Notes: generated from the sequence alone by a model not told the origin. A DNA stretch of 64,000 bases from Pleurotus djamor (GCA_029747585.1 JAPEVF010000080.1:55183-119182), one strand, 5' to 3'. Positions 46,496-60,394 are shown, counted from the stretch's first letter. Translations and numbers: made by a program.

Positions 46496-47215
46496 ATGAT
46501 CTTGTCGAATTCCTCGATTGACTCAACTTCAAGTCGTGTTGATATCGCGATCACGTGTGGCCACTTTGAACCAGCTGTGGCTTGCTATTGGTATGACCAT
46601 GGCGTGGTAACAGGTATTCATAACGCTCGTCTCCAAACCTCTACCATCTCGCGAAACCCTTCCATAAAAACTTCCAATCACTCATCGCCTTCGATACGCC
46701 CGCCTTTACCAATGTCTCGCGAAAGTACCATCGTCAGACCCAAACTTCCTCTTGACGACAAGTCCCCGCGAGTCCAGCCTTTCGTGAACCGTGCGTTGAC
46801 GTACCACGAGCTGTTCCTCTTCAGCGACCGCAGCATCAAAGCCGCCCAAGGCGACCCGGAACCCTTGAGGGAATACCAGTCGAACGCACTCATATGTGGG
46901 TTTCATCGTACTCTGCTAGGGCGAGGTGAACATAAGACTGAATTTCCCAACAACCTTGTTGCGTTAGGCTTCAACCTGAAGGCAAACACGCCCTCTGAAT
47001 ACCTCGAAGATCTGCACCGAAGGTCGATGCATCATTTCATGTACAACTTCATGCGAATCAAGATGTATACTTTCTCCAACGACGTTCGGAAGATCTTACT
47101 TGCTAAAGAAGAGTCAAAAGTCGGCACCGCTGTTGGAGAGGGCAAAGGCGCGGTCCCCGCTAGGCAGCCAGTCAAACGGGCCTTGAAGAATACCAGGAGG
47201 CCGAAAAGGTGGTAA
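46496..47215 (+). CDS. Hypothetical single-exon basic protein
   Basis: Unrecognised. An uninterrupted frame runs from the first ATG at 46496 (239 aa), but the ATG at 46712 has the better context (taccaATGtc) and begins MSRESTIVRPKLPLDDKSPR, giving 167 aa; I prefer the shorter form. The middle has ALTYHELFLFSDRSIKAAQG and MHHFMYNFMRIKMYTFSNDV, probably helical. The tail is rich in Lys/Arg (KRALKNTRRPKRW), resembling a nuclear or nucleic-acid-binding end. No intron is needed, which is unusual in this window. Confidence 0.55.
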   Translation: MILSNSSIDSTSSRVDIAITCGHFEPAVACYWYDHGVVTGIHNARLQTSTISRNPSIKTSNHSSPSIRPPLPMSRESTIVRPKLPLDDKSPRVQPFVNRALTYHELFLFSDRSIKAAQGDPEPLREYQSNALICGFHRTLLGRGEHKTEFPNNLVALGFNLKANTPSEYLEDLHRRSMHHFMYNFMRIKMYTFSNDVRKILLAKEESKVGTAVGEGKGAVPARQPVKRALKNTRRPKRW

Positions 47216-47910
47216 TAGAGATGGGCGTAATTTGGAACTACTGGTAGTTCACGGCTATGGGTTTGTATCTTAGTGTCTAGTCCTGTATCAGTGTCTGGTG
47301 TATCTTATAGTATCCGGTCTTGTGTGTATTAAGCCTCATCCTAGACGTATCATTTTCTCCCTGAGCGCTGAGCCTTCGCCGCTTCTTCGTACAACTGGAG
47401 TTCTTTCGTTTCCTCCTCCGACTCTCCTCTCCCCTCACACAATCTCATTCACATTCAATGGCGAACGAACCGTATTGTCGCCACTAGCCGTGGTTCTCGA
47501 CGAAGTAAGACAATTCGTCTCATGAGTACATATGTAATTCCTGTCCTTTGCGAGCGTGTATATTCCTTTCTTGTAGGCTGATATTCAGTAGACACATGCT
47601 CGGCTATATGTTCTGCTCATCCGGATGATTAGGCTGACCCTGCGTTGGCCAAGGTCCAAAATCAATCAGTGGTGACTCGGATTGGATGAAGCGTCGGTCT
47701 AAAAATACTGCCGACGCATCGAGAAACATCGAATTATGCACTCGGCTTTACAAAGAAAGAGAGGCGGTATGTCTGTGGGGGGTTGAACGTACACCTATTG
47801 CGGAGCCCCGCGAACACGAGAGATGGGGAAGAANCCCCCGGAGGTCGACCCTGCTTATGGTGACCGAAAATCACATGGTCTCTCGGTAATCAACAGCGCC
47901 GGCAAAAGTT
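47216..47910. other. Intergenic upstream of the thiolase
   Basis: One N at 47834 beside a C run. No gene recognised. Confidence 0.45.
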
Positions 47911-47916
47911 TATAAG
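47911..47916 (+). promoter_or_regulatory. TATA box of the thiolase gene
   Basis: TATAAG 62 bp before the start codon at 47973. Confidence 0.55.
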
Positions 47917-47972
47917 GTTGGCTCGGTCGTACCTCTTGCCGGTACACATACCTTCTCTCCTCCACCATTACC

Positions 47973-49310
47973 ATGTTGCAAGTCGAATCCAGTACTTCTT
48001 CGGCCAAGGCTCGTCTTCTCCAGAAGACCGATGACGATGTCGTCGTTGTCGCCGCTGTTCGTTCAGCGATAGCGAAGGTATGGCAGATAACCGGTTCATG
48101 CTATTCTGCTTGCTCAATATTCGCTATAGGGAAGAAAGGGTGGTTTCAAGGACACCCGCCCTGAGGAGCTTCTGACTGGCGTCCTCAGCGCTGTCTACAA
48201 AAAGGTCAACCTCGACCCCAAGCTCATTGAAGATGTCTCCGTCGGTNGCCGTCCTCCCCCCTGGCGGAGGAGCTGGTCCAGCTCGTATGGCTGCTCTCGC
48301 CGCCGGCATTCCCAACACCACCGCTGTCAACGCTGTCAACCGACAATGCTCATCTGGCTTGACCGCTATCAACCAAATCGCCAACGAAATCAAGACCGGA
48401 CAAATCGACATTGGTATCGGTGCTGGTGTTGAGAGCATGACCCACGGATACGGCGCTTCGTCCCAACCTGACGGATACTCCGACCTCGTTTTGGGCTGCA
48501 AGGAGGCTGAGGACTGCCTTATCCCTATGGGTATCACCTCCGAGAACGTCGCCAAGGACTACGGTATCACCCGCCTCGAACAGGACAAGTTCGCCGCAGA
48601 GTCCTTCCGCAGAGCCGCCGTCGCCATCAAGGCTGGCAAGTTCAGGGACGAGATCGTTCCCCTCAAGGTCAAGGTTATCGACCCCAAGACGGAGGAGGAG
48701 AAGAGCATCGTTGTTGAGGTTGATGAGGGTGTCCGCGATGGTGTCACCGCCGAGAGCCTCGGAAAGCTCAAGCCCGCTTTCACGAAGGATGGTACCACCC
48801 ATGCTGGCAACGCCTCCCAGGTCTCTGACGGTGCCGCCGCCGTTCTCCTTGCTCGCCGCTCAGTCGCCAAGCGCCTTGGTCTCCCCATCCTCGGCAAGTT
48901 CAACAACGCCGCCGTCGTCGGTGTTCCTCCCCGTGTCATGGGTATCGGCCCAGCTTTCGCCATCCCCGTCGCCTTGAAGAAGGCCGGTATCTCTGTCTCT
49001 GACGTCGATTTCTACGAAATCAACGAGGCCTTTGCCAGCCAGGCTGTCTACTGTGTGCGAGAACTTGGCATTCCCTTCGAGAAGGTCAACGTTCACGGTG
49101 GTGCCATCGCCATCGGTCACCCTCTCGGTTGCAGTACGTGTCCTATTGGTTTGTCTCCTCTACTTTCTCTGACATTGGTTTCTAGCTGGTGCCCGCCAGG
49201 TTGCAACTGGTTACAACATCTCCAAACAATACGGTGCCAAGGTCTTCGTGACCAGCATGTGTATCGGTTCCGGTATGGGTATGGCCGCTGTCTTTGTTAG
49301 CGAGCAGTAA
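47973..49310 (+). CDS. POT1: 3-ketoacyl-CoA thiolase (acetyl-CoA C-acyltransferase)
   Basis: Last step of fatty acid beta-oxidation: thiolytic release of acetyl-CoA. Exons: 47973-48077, 48130-49133 (containing an N at 48247) and 49186-49310; 410 aa with the N removed. That N splits VG from AVLPPGGGA, and dropping it restores the frame. The active-site Cys lies in NAVNRQCSSGLTAINQ. Later come INEAFASQA, the catalytic His in GGAIAIGHPLGCTGARQ, and the second Cys in TSMCIGSGMGMAAVF, the full thiolase set. Codon use is strongly biased to C-ending codons, as in highly expressed genes. The N-terminus (MLQVESSTSSAKARLLQKTD) lacks a PTS2 signal and the C-terminus (VSEQ) lacks PTS1, so its compartment is unclear even though the sequence is of the peroxisomal type. 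Confidence 0.93.
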
Positions 49311-49632
49311 AAGGATAGGTTCACTAGTTATTTATTCCACTTCCATGACGCATTGTATCGTATCGCCTTTTCATTGACACTCCGCAAAAACACCAATTCG
49401 GACCACATCCCAAGTGCATGATCTATGATTTAGCCTGGCTGTCAAGGCACCTCAGGCCTCAGGTTGCTTCGTCACTCTTATCCTTCTTCAGTAACTGATG
49501 TAGACCAGGAAGTAGATGTCAACTAGGATCGGCGCACAAAGATCAGCGTGTCAGCAGGAACGCGCGTCATCTATGCAGCTCATGTAACAAGTGCTAGACG
49601 CCCGGACCACCGTTTGCCTCGATCCATTGACC

Positions 49633-50754
49633 ATGACACAAGCACCTGCGGAAGCTCCTCCTGCCAAACGTCCTCGACTCAGCGTCCCTGAGCACACGAC
49701 GATACAGGATTCCCAATATTACTTCGACGACGGTAGTATTGCGCTCTCTGCGCATGAAGATCCTGATGATCAAGAGTCTATCGTATTCGTCTTTCGGGTT
49801 CACGCATCTATGCTTGCCCGCGAATCAACCGTTTTCGCGGATATGATGAAGCTCTCTGCAACATCAGACGACATCCAGGACACATATAATGGAGCGCCCC
49901 TCGTCCATCTACATGATAGAGCTGAACATGTACAGGGATTTCTTCGAGCCATCTACGATCCTTTGTAAGTCACATCCATGCTCTCTCAAATTAACACTTC
50001 AACGTTCATGTCATCCAGAAAAGTGTTTGCGAACGAATACTCGGCCAAAGCCATTGACCTTCTTTCAGGACCTCTCATTCTTGCCCACAAGTACGAGGCG
50101 TTGGCCATCAAAGACTGCGTGGTCAAGCGTCTGCACGATGATTGGCCTTTGAATAATTTTAAGAAATGGACTGCTAGAATGAATGCGACTACCGCCAACG
50201 ATATCACACCAGACCAGATGATCCACCTCTCTCATACTTCGAAAGCGCGGACCGAGCTCCTCTTGCCGCTTTCACTGGCGTATTACTCCTTATCATCCAT
50301 GCCTGAAACATCCTATGATTACTCGCTTCTCACGTCCACAGACGTACTGTATGCAATGGCCGGTCGTCGTTACATGCAAAATTGGATATGCGACTCCATC
50401 TTCGCGGGGAAACGACATCCATCACTGATGCATTGCTACTCCTGCAATGTGGCGCGTTACACCAAAACTATGGTTTCCAACATCGCTTTGGACAGAACAT
50501 CTCGCTCTCTTGCACACTGGTCGTCAATGGTATCTCTGATCCAACCGGATGTCACCCTCGACGGCTTTTGCTCCAACAAGACATGCCACGATAGGGCTGC
50601 CGCGTGGTTGAAGAGAATACTCATCAAAGCGTACTATATGATCCCCGAGTTCTTCGATATCAAGACTTGGGATGAACGAGGGTTCGTTGACTCCAGGACG
50701 TTCGAGGTGTGTCTATTGTATTTGTGTGGAAATGTCAATTCGCTAATGTTTTGA
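49633..50754 (+). CDS. BTB/POZ-domain protein
   Basis: Two exons, 49633-49964 and 50019-50754, 355 aa. After a short basic head (KRPRLS) comes a fungal BTB fold: SQYYFDDGSIALSAHED, VFRVHASMLARESTVFADMM, APLVHLHDRAEHVQGFLRAI. This is followed by the back-type helices AIDLLSGPLILAHKYEALAI and KDCVVKRLHDDWP. The C-terminal half is helical with several Cys/His (MHCYSCNVARY, DGFCSNKTCHDRAAAWL), as usual in the large Agaricomycete BTB family. These proteins may act as adaptors or in transcription; the partner is unknown. The start was chosen as the first ATG in the frame. Confidence 0.85.
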
Positions 50755-51132
50755 GTAAGCCTTTCACCGATAAACCTTGAAATTCATCACTGGATGGCAC
50801 TGACGCAGTCGCCGCATAACCCAACCTAGTATTTGCCTATTATTGTTTTATTTTCCTTCTGTAATACTTATGTTGCCGCCGCGTTCCACTATGAGAATAT
50901 TGTAGCAGCTATAGAATACGAATACGATGTATAGAACCTCGTCGATGTGTTTCTCTTGCAGTGCACAAGGCGGATGGTCCGTCCAAGCTGGGAGCAACCT
51001 CTCAATTTAAGGAGTACTCCTATGCTTTGATCAAGTCACGTGTCCATCCAAACGCGCTTGCAATGCTCGCCGTTCGAGACGTTTTCAAGACGTTTTGCTC
51101 CAAGTTTTGATCCACCTTCAACTTGAACGACG
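50755..51132. other. Intergenic upstream of RVB1
   Basis: 0.38 kb between two genes on the same strand. No feature recognised. Confidence 0.5.
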
Positions 51133-53135
<2,003 letters not shown>

Positions 53136-54706
53136 ATAGGGCGACACTGATTGCGATTCCTTGCTGTGAGTCCGTGCTCTATCTTCTGTAATGGTTCTAT
53201 TGCTTGGTCTCCCCACGTGTCATCTACTGAGCGAATAGCTCGAAAAGTAATATATTAGATCATCCACTTTGTAAGGTGATATCGTCACCAGCGCACCGAT
53301 GTCTAACTGCGTCAGGTCCTCGGTCGCTACCCATCCACCGGACCTTATAGCTCAATAAATTCCGGATCATTCAAGCTCTTATCTCTGGCACTTCCGCTGA
53401 ACATTTCATACCAACGGTTCAAACGGTCCCATTTGGCGGATGCCAGGAGTAGAGAGCATTCGGCTGACTGATCTTTCCGGTTTCAACTCACTGCACGGCG
53501 CTGTACGGGTTACCTGTTTCATTTCTGGCGCGAGGCCATCGTATCCTATTCTGGCTGCTCGTCACAAGACGTTAACATAATTGGATTCCAACACGTTTAC
53601 ATCCCTAGTGATGTCTAGTGCGTTATCGCATAAGTATCAGCTGGTCGGTGTTCGGGGCATCAATCAGGGTGGAGAAAGTGGTATTCGGCTGAAGCATTTA
53701 AACTGGGGGCCCGCCAATTATGCTTCATTTCGCATCGTTAACCTATGTTTAACTTTATCCCAAATGCAAGGCGTTAGCCTTCGAACCCTCAAGATTTCAG
53801 TGAGTTGCTCTCGGCACCCGGTCATCTGTTTACCTTGGTTTATCCCCACGCAATTAGTTACCGCTTCTGCCCAGTCCCCTCCAGTCCCCCGCAATGTCTC
53901 CGCGACGGCCATGCTGTTTCGCTCGGGTGACCAGTATTCTCAGACGGCATACCCAACGTGTAACCGTTTATTCGGCCATCTGCAGTTTCTGTCCACCATC
54001 ATGAAGACCCTGTGGACAGTCGCAGCATGCTACTGGCTCCATCTCGCCAATACCCTGATAACGGTCGCGACTGTATTGTCCCCTGGTGTAGCTTTGGCTG
54101 CTATTTCTGGGACCAGGCACTGGAAAGGTACTGTCAACCTTGCGAGTACCCTGGGAATTCGACCATCGTTATGTTACATGCCCTCCTTGCCGGTCGGCCT
54201 CTGTGGACGGTCCACCACAAATCGGAAATGTGGGGATCCCCAACATTTGTCAACCGTGTCTCCTTCTCAAACGTTTGTGATGTTATTTCTACCCTTGCTT
54301 CTCTTGCTTATCTACTTCTATACGCCTAGTCAGTTCCCTTGTCAGGATTAACTCGCATCGTCTTGACTTCTCTTCTGGCTGTATTACTCCTTAAGGTTTG
54401 TATACCACTAGGTGCACGTTTCCGGCTCCTTCGCGCCTTGCTCTTAGGAGTTCTGAGATCTCTGCGCAGACGGATCGCTATCTCCAGGGCAATGCCGTAA
54501 TTGGAGGAATGTGCGTCTATCTTGCCTAAAAGCGACTAAGGCCATTCTGTCATCTCTTCTTTAACCTATGGTAATAACCAAGACAGGGATCTATGATCAG
54601 ACGCTACTTCGAGCCCCCCGCGCTACATCCCGAAGATCAATTACCCGACCAGTGATATAAAGAGAGGCTTCCAGTGAGGTCCTCCTTCACTCTGCCATCC
54701 ACGACC
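53136..54706. other. 1.6-kb stretch, possible unresolved gene
   Basis: A long open frame (53581-54351) exists on the plus strand but starts from a non-ATG codon and has no family signature. A second frame at about 54012-54329 is Cys-rich (DCIVPWCSFGCYFWDQ, ERYCQPC) and ends in a hydrophobic tail (LASLAYLLLYA) like a surface-anchored protein. Neither has clear splice support, so I do not call a gene. Confidence 0.25.
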
Positions 54707-55446
54707 ATGCAAGCTGTTTCCCCCGACTCTGTATACACTCTTGAAGATCGAACAGCTCTCATCTCATCCTCTGATTTCGACGACATCTATGACCGCCTCT
54801 TCCTACGCGTCGCCCGTAACCCTCGAAGCACCTCGACGAGAATCTACAAGATGAAGCACCGCTCGTCTCGGCATCGCGACTCTCAACCATTCACCAATGA
54901 GCCCGTTGTGATCCTCGACTTCGCATCGGACGAGTCACTGGGAAACATAACATTTACACAAGCAAAATTCACCGTACCCATGTCGCGTTACCTGCGTAAG
55001 ACCTCTTTGTTCGGAGGGTAAGTTTCTCAGGCACGCCTACACTTCGCTTCCCTTCCCTCTTGCTGAGGCTCGGATCGGGCAGGTCGTTATCTAGAAAGTT
55101 CACTGGCTCTGATGGAAGGGAGTACACGTGGAACCGTAGCTGCGTGCAAGGCCAAGAATGGACAGTACGTCTCCTGCAAATGTTTCCTTGACCTCGCCCT
55201 CACGCAAATATCTAGTGCACTACGGACAATATGATTGTCGGTCACTACGACCTCAAACCTGTGCAGCAGAGAGTGTACGGGACGTCAGGAAACACTCTCA
55301 AGGTCTACCAGCCCTTTTTCCATATGGCTATCGGTGAGAATGGCATGACTTTTCATACAGATTGTCGCAGCTGACTGATTGGATCTAAAATAGAAATTGT
55401 GGCATCCCTCACTATAATGCGCCATATTGCACAATTTAACCTCTAG
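54707..55446 (+). CDS. DUF6593 (Tubby-C-like) protein, probably altered 3' end
   Basis: Exons 54707-55017, 55083-55164, 55216-55333 and 55394-55446; 187 aa, in phase. Starts MQAVSPDSVYTLEDRTALIS. The body has the features of the Agaricomycete DUF6593 family: TSTRIYKMKHRSS, then PVVILDFASDESLGNITFTQ, SRKFTGSDGREYTWNR, and MIVGHYDLKP with GTSGNTLKVYQPFFHMAIEI. Relatives normally end in a hydrophobic EIL-type helix with basic residues. Here the last codons (VASLTIMRHIAQFNL) run into a repeat-flanked segment at 55420-55765, so the natural tail may have been replaced. Function unknown. Confidence 0.75.
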
Positions 55447-55765
55447 CTATGGCGCCCTCGAACTTGGGGAACCCCTTTGCATAATCTTCCATCCCACTCG
55501 CATCATTTACACCGCCATACTCTCGCAGCTTCGCTGCATTAATTAGGATATTAACAGGGACATACAGTGAGGCGTATTTACTTGGCGCCTGACTTTTCGT
55601 CCGTCTAGTCCATAAATCTGTGTAAAATACCTTCCCTTTCATGCAACGCTTGCGTTGCATTTTGGGACTTGTCACCTCCAGGGGCCCTCTAGGCACCTTA
55701 GGGACGGTATCATGTGATCGGTGCCTCCCTTACGTAATGCCATACTGTGCAACTTTCGTTGAATC
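55420..55765. repeat. Segment flanked by an imperfect direct repeat, possible insertion
   Basis: The word around CCATATTGCACAATTT (from about 55422) recurs as CCATACTGTGCAACTTT near 55740. Between them the DNA has no gene or clear terminal inverted repeats. It starts inside the last exon of the DUF6593 gene and ends just before HAP5, as if a short element had inserted. Evidence is weak. Confidence 0.3.
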
Positions 55766-55794
55766 GTTCCCATGACTTCACTTCATCTTGAACC

Positions 55795-56845
55795 ATGACC
55801 AACAAACCGTACGTCCAGCCCGGAGAGCCCCTTAATGACTTCCTACGAGCCTTCTGGCAGCGGCAGGTTGATGCTGCTGAGCAAGAAACTCCAGATTACC
55901 GTCACCCCCCACTCCCCCTGGCTCGAATCAAGAAAGTAATGAAGAGTGACCCGGATGTCAAAGTAAGACGTTTTCACGCGACTTGGGGAATATTGTTTGA
56001 GACATTGATGTTAAGATGATCGCAGCTGATGGTGAGCTCAAGCACAAGCCGTACCTGGTCGCGTTCTGAACGCGTCGTTAGCGCCGATACTATTCTGCAA
56101 GGCTTGTGAGAGTATGTCATTCGCACGTTTGCTATCTACACGTTGGCTCTAACGATGGGACAGTCTTTATCTCAGAAATAACCGCGAGGGCCTTCATCAT
56201 CGCCGATTCCAACAAACGTCGGACTTTGTCAAGATCAGACATTGCGAAGGCTTTGAGCAAGTCTGATCAATTTGACTTCTTGATTGACATAGTACCAAGG
56301 GATGAACTGTCGTTCCCCGCGTCGGTTGGCTCAAACGGCGCTAAGAAAGCTGGAATGCCACCGAAAGGCAAGCAAGTATGTCAATCGTGGACCGTGGTTT
56401 CTCATTTTTCGGCAAGCTTATTTACTCTTCCTCCAGAAAGCCGACAGCATTCCAACGACGCCGGATCCGAACGCGCCCCCGAAAGAGGCCTATGAGCAAG
56501 TACGTTCCCCTCTGCCGCATCTCTATTACACAGATTTCATGGTCTTTCAGGTAGACTCCTTATTAAACCCGACAGGTGTATCAGAACGATCCAGTATCCC
56601 TTGAAATATCTAGAACACTCCCCGATGTTTATACCCCGTCTCCACTCATGTCACCTATTGTTGTCGCTGCTTCTAATTCATTCAAACCTGCCCCTCTCTG
56701 CAAAATGTGTTCGCTTCGTCGAGGTTTTCATAGTCTACCCCCATCCTGGAAGGTGAAGTACATCAAGCGCTGCTATTCCTTTGACTCTACGGGTTTCTTT
56801 GCCGCTCAGGTATCTCTCCTTCTCAATCTAGTCAAATTTGCCTAA
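55795..56845 (+). CDS. HAP5: HAP5 / NF-YC CCAAT-binding factor subunit
   Basis: Histone-fold subunit of the CCAAT-binding complex (HAP2/3/5, NF-Y) that regulates transcription. Exons: 55795-55962, 56016-56031, 56082-56111, 56164-56375, 56437-56499, then one starting at 56576. The H2A-like core is unmistakable: [24 protein letters not shown] motif (here [20 protein letters not shown]), then [20 protein letters not shown] and LTARAF-like [20 protein letters not shown], with [20 protein letters not shown]. Two exons are only 16 and 30 nt long. The C-terminal end is uncertain: the last exon stays open to 56845, but its final part looks less like family sequence, so the true stop may come earlier through another intron. 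Confidence 0.9.
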
Positions 56846-57360
56846 ACCACTCTGCGTTTATTGATGCATAGAGTTTCTATCTATATCTAGACATGAAGGT
56901 CAGATCAAGGACTACGTCCTTATTTGTTGACCAAAGGTTCACGGGTAGTCTCTTCGCACGTGGAACCTTCAATTTCCCCTCTCGAATGTGCCTCAGAAGC
57001 CTTGAGATGACGCAAACCCCATATGCTAACGCTTGCGGTGAGAATATCCTTGACAAACGTGCCTAATATGACTCCCCGGCTTTCCTACATAGTCATCGAC
57101 ACTTCGGCGGTTTGGCCTCTAACACTGCACAGCCGATAGGTGCGTAGGCTTCTATTGCATTATTGGCCAGCGTTAGCTAACCCTCGGACCAAGTGGCGAA
57201 CCCACTACCTATCCCTCAGAACTGGAACTATTCCGGTTCCCACTTCTTCGTTGCTCACCACATGCACGAAGCTCAGAAGTAGTGGTCATAGGGTCTGAAT
57301 TTGGGGGCAGGGAATAATTTAAATGCGCGCGCACGCAAAGGGTGGCATAACTCTGAACAA
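56846..57360. other. Intergenic upstream of the GH92 gene
   Basis: 0.5 kb without a recognised feature; contains the GH92 promoter. Confidence 0.45.
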
Positions 57361-60300
57361 ATGACCCATCGAACATGTTTGTTCTTAATATTGGGGGTAC
57401 GGCTCTTGGCCTTAGCTAGACATATCCCTCCAGAATTTCAGAGACCATCAAGTCTGGCCGTCGACCATGTCAATCCGTAAGGACCAAGACTTTTCGGGGA
57501 TTGTAGCTCCTGACATCCGTCGCAGGCTTATTGGGAATGGTGGTGTAATTCCTTCCCATACTGGTGGTATGATCCCATCCACTGCCCCACCGTTTGCCAT
57601 GACCCGTTGGGTGGCTCAAACTCGCCAGAACTATGTCTCCGTGCCGCCGTACATATTCACAGACACATCAATCCACGGATTCCAAGGCACACACCAGCCA
57701 GCGATCTGGATGGGTGAAAGCGGTCAAGTTGTGGTCGTTCCTGGCGCCGGCCAAGTTCGAAGTGAATTCGAAGCTAGGGGAATGGTCTTTGACAAAGCCT
57801 CCGAGATAACCACAGCCAGCTATTATAGCGTCGAGTTGAATGCTGTAGAAGGAGGGAAAATACTTGCCGAACAGAGCGCCAGTACGCACGCGCCTCAAAC
57901 CGCTTTCTCTGATCCGCACTGATCAGTGATATGTCTTTTAGCCTCTCGCGTGGGTCACCTCAGGTTCACCTTCGAGAAGACGGCCGCTCCGTTCGTCATC
58001 GTGGAAGCCACTAGAGCTGCTGTTGTTGGTCATACAGATCCTTCGAACGTGACCCTCCATATTGGTTCAGTCCAAATCAACCCTGGCACCCGAGAAATAT
58101 GTGGTAGCAATCCAGAACGGCAAGATTCTATCATTGGCCCTCTTTCCACCCCCGCGCGTGGTTTTAGTGGTTTCTTCTGTGCCCGCTTCAATCGCCCTTT
58201 TACCACTTGGGGTGTTACCCAGAACGGCACTATCCACAAAGGTGTCAGAAGCGCAATGGACCAGTTACTTTCTGGCTTCGCTACATTCGCCCCTTCGAAC
58301 GACGTCATCGACGTCAGAGTCGGTGTATCTTTCATCTCAATCGACCAAGCGCGAAGGAACCTCCTTCGAGAAATTCCAGATGGAACCAGCTTGGAGGAAA
58401 CTGCTCGAACAACTCGAGCCCAATGGGCTGAGAAGTTAGATCGAATTCAGATCGAAGGTGCCACTAAGAAGCAAATGGACATATTTTACACCGGCTTCTT
58501 CCACGCGCTGCAGGTATGGTCTTCATCCTCCTCCACGCTCTCGCTCAAACCTCCTATAGTATCCATATGAAACGAGTGAAGAAGGGCGTTACTACTCCGG
58601 GTTCGATGATCAAGTGCACGAAGGTGATTCGTACAATGGGTACTCCATATGGGTAAGTCATCTCAGCGACAATGGGTTATCCAGCACGACTGAGGCCTTC
58701 ACAGGACACTTACCGAGCGGAGTGGGCGTGGCTCATCCTCTTTGCCCCGGAAAGGATGCCAGGAATGATCACTAGTATGCTGAACGATTTTCAGGAAGTC
58801 CGTGTGGTACCTTTCCACACTGTCCGCGAAGCTTACATTGAAGAATGGCACCTCATCTAGGGTGGATGGCTTCCCAAATGGAAGAACATCGTCGGGGAGT
58901 GCTTACTGTCTGCATCCTTTCTACTTTGGCTTATCCCATACCCGATAGAAACAAACATAATGGTGAGTTCTCCTCTTACTATACATAGACTCGCTTGCTA
59001 AGAGGTGTGCTAGGTCGGGACCCATGCAGACTCTCAAATTGCTGAAGCTGTGGTGAAAGGTATCCGTGGATTTGACCTTGACTTGGCCTGGGAAGCAGTC
59101 ATCAAAGATGCCACTGTTCCTCCTATACATGACGACACCGTCTCGTGCGTGCATTGGCGTGCAGCCTGCGATATCCACCCTAACCCATAACCCATTGGCT
59201 GACTTTGTTTCAGTTATGGTGATCGAGAGGAAGTAAGTTCAATTACTTAAAGCTCAAAGCTCCTGGAAACTTACGCAGCCATTTCAGAATGTTGATTATG
59301 AAGCGCGGGCTGGTCTGTCCACGGTCTATGCCAGCCGCGGATGGGTCGCAAACAACATGCATTCCGAAGCCGGATCACGTACTTTGGATTACGCTTGTAG
59401 GCTTCCCCACGAATTCTCTCGCCCTTCCCCCAGATTGATCTTTGTCAGATGATGACTACGCCATCGGTCGCTTTGCTCAAGTGTTGAACAAAACTGATGC
59501 CGCAGATTTTTACCTCAGGCGCGGGCTTGATAACCCATTCAAATTGTTCAACCAAGAGACTGGGTTCATGGAAACCCGCAACGCTGATGGGTCACTCGCA
59601 GGTCCAGATGCAGGTTGGACGGAAGGTGACAAATGGATCTATACCTTTGATGTCGTGCAGAACGTTCCAGGATTGGCTCGAAGAAAGGGTGGTAACGCCA
59701 GCCTTGTGAAGTTTTTGGATGAGCACTTTGACGGAGGTAAGAAATCACCCACAGGGCTGCTGCACCACGAGATGCTGATAGTTAATTTCGCTTACAGGAC
59801 ACAACCAGCACACAAATGAGGTCGGTCCGGTCAGCAGCTCGCCCATAGCATGTTTGTTTAACAACTCGCTTAGCCTTCTCATCATATCCCTTATCTCTAT
59901 GCAATGGTAGAAGCCCCGTCTAAGACACAAGAGCGGGTCCGGTCAATTGCGGTCACTGACTATGACAACACACCCACCGGGCTGCTCGGGGTACAAAGCT
60001 TCCTCGATTCTCCGCACTGCAGCATCTCACTTCGCCTTTCTACAGAATGAAGATTGCGGTCAAATGAGTGCATGGTATCTTTTTTCAGCTCTGGGGTTCT
60101 ATCCAGTCGACCCTGCCTCGGGGAACTACATACTTGGCTCGTGAGTGGCTTCGTTGATCATCTTCCTCCAAGTAATTGAATGGCTTGATACGCAGTCCTT
60201 TCTTCGAAAAAGCTACCATACGGCTCCCTGGCACAAAACGGCCACTTATCATATCTTCACCTGGCGCTCCCTCAGATATTTACGTGAAGAGCGCGAAAGT

Positions 60301-60394
60301 CAACGGGCAAGCATTGCGAAACTCAATCATCAGCCACGGTCACATAAAGGGCGGAGGTCTTATCGAATTCGAGATGAGTCCCATACCTGTCTGA
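57361..60394 (+). CDS. Secreted alpha-mannosidase, GH92
   Basis: Calcium-dependent exo-alpha-mannosidase acting on high-mannose N-glycans. The true start is 57361: exon 1 (57361-57476) encodes a signal peptide (MTHRTCLFLILGVRLLALAR) and splices into VDHVNPLIGNGGVIP, the GH92 N-terminal hallmark. Further exons: 57526-57881, 57942-58513, 58560-58652, 58705-58797, 58861-58894, 58949-58962, 59014-59144, 59214-59232, 59288-59396, 59449-59736, 59798-59820, 59874-59990, 60046-60140, 60196-60394; 752 aa. Motifs: GGMIPSTAPPFAMTRW, IHGFQGTHQPAIWMGE, GYSIWDTYRAEW, GGWLPMWKNIV, GTHADSQIAE, EGDKWIYTFDV, HNQHTNEPSHHIPYLY, GNEDCGQMSAWYLFSALGFY. All junctions stay in phase, but the donor after 58894 reads GGGAGT where GTGAGT is expected. 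Confidence 0.92.

Noticed and set aside
53581..54351. 256-codon open frame on the plus strand
   Set aside because: It starts from a non-ATG codon, has mixed composition and no homology signal; the alternative Cys-rich frame is no better supported.
57467..57525. Start of GH92 at the ATG at 57467
   Set aside because: The segment 57477-57525 is a 49-nt GT-AG intron; the upstream ATG at 57361 gives a signal peptide and the conserved VNPLIGNGG start.
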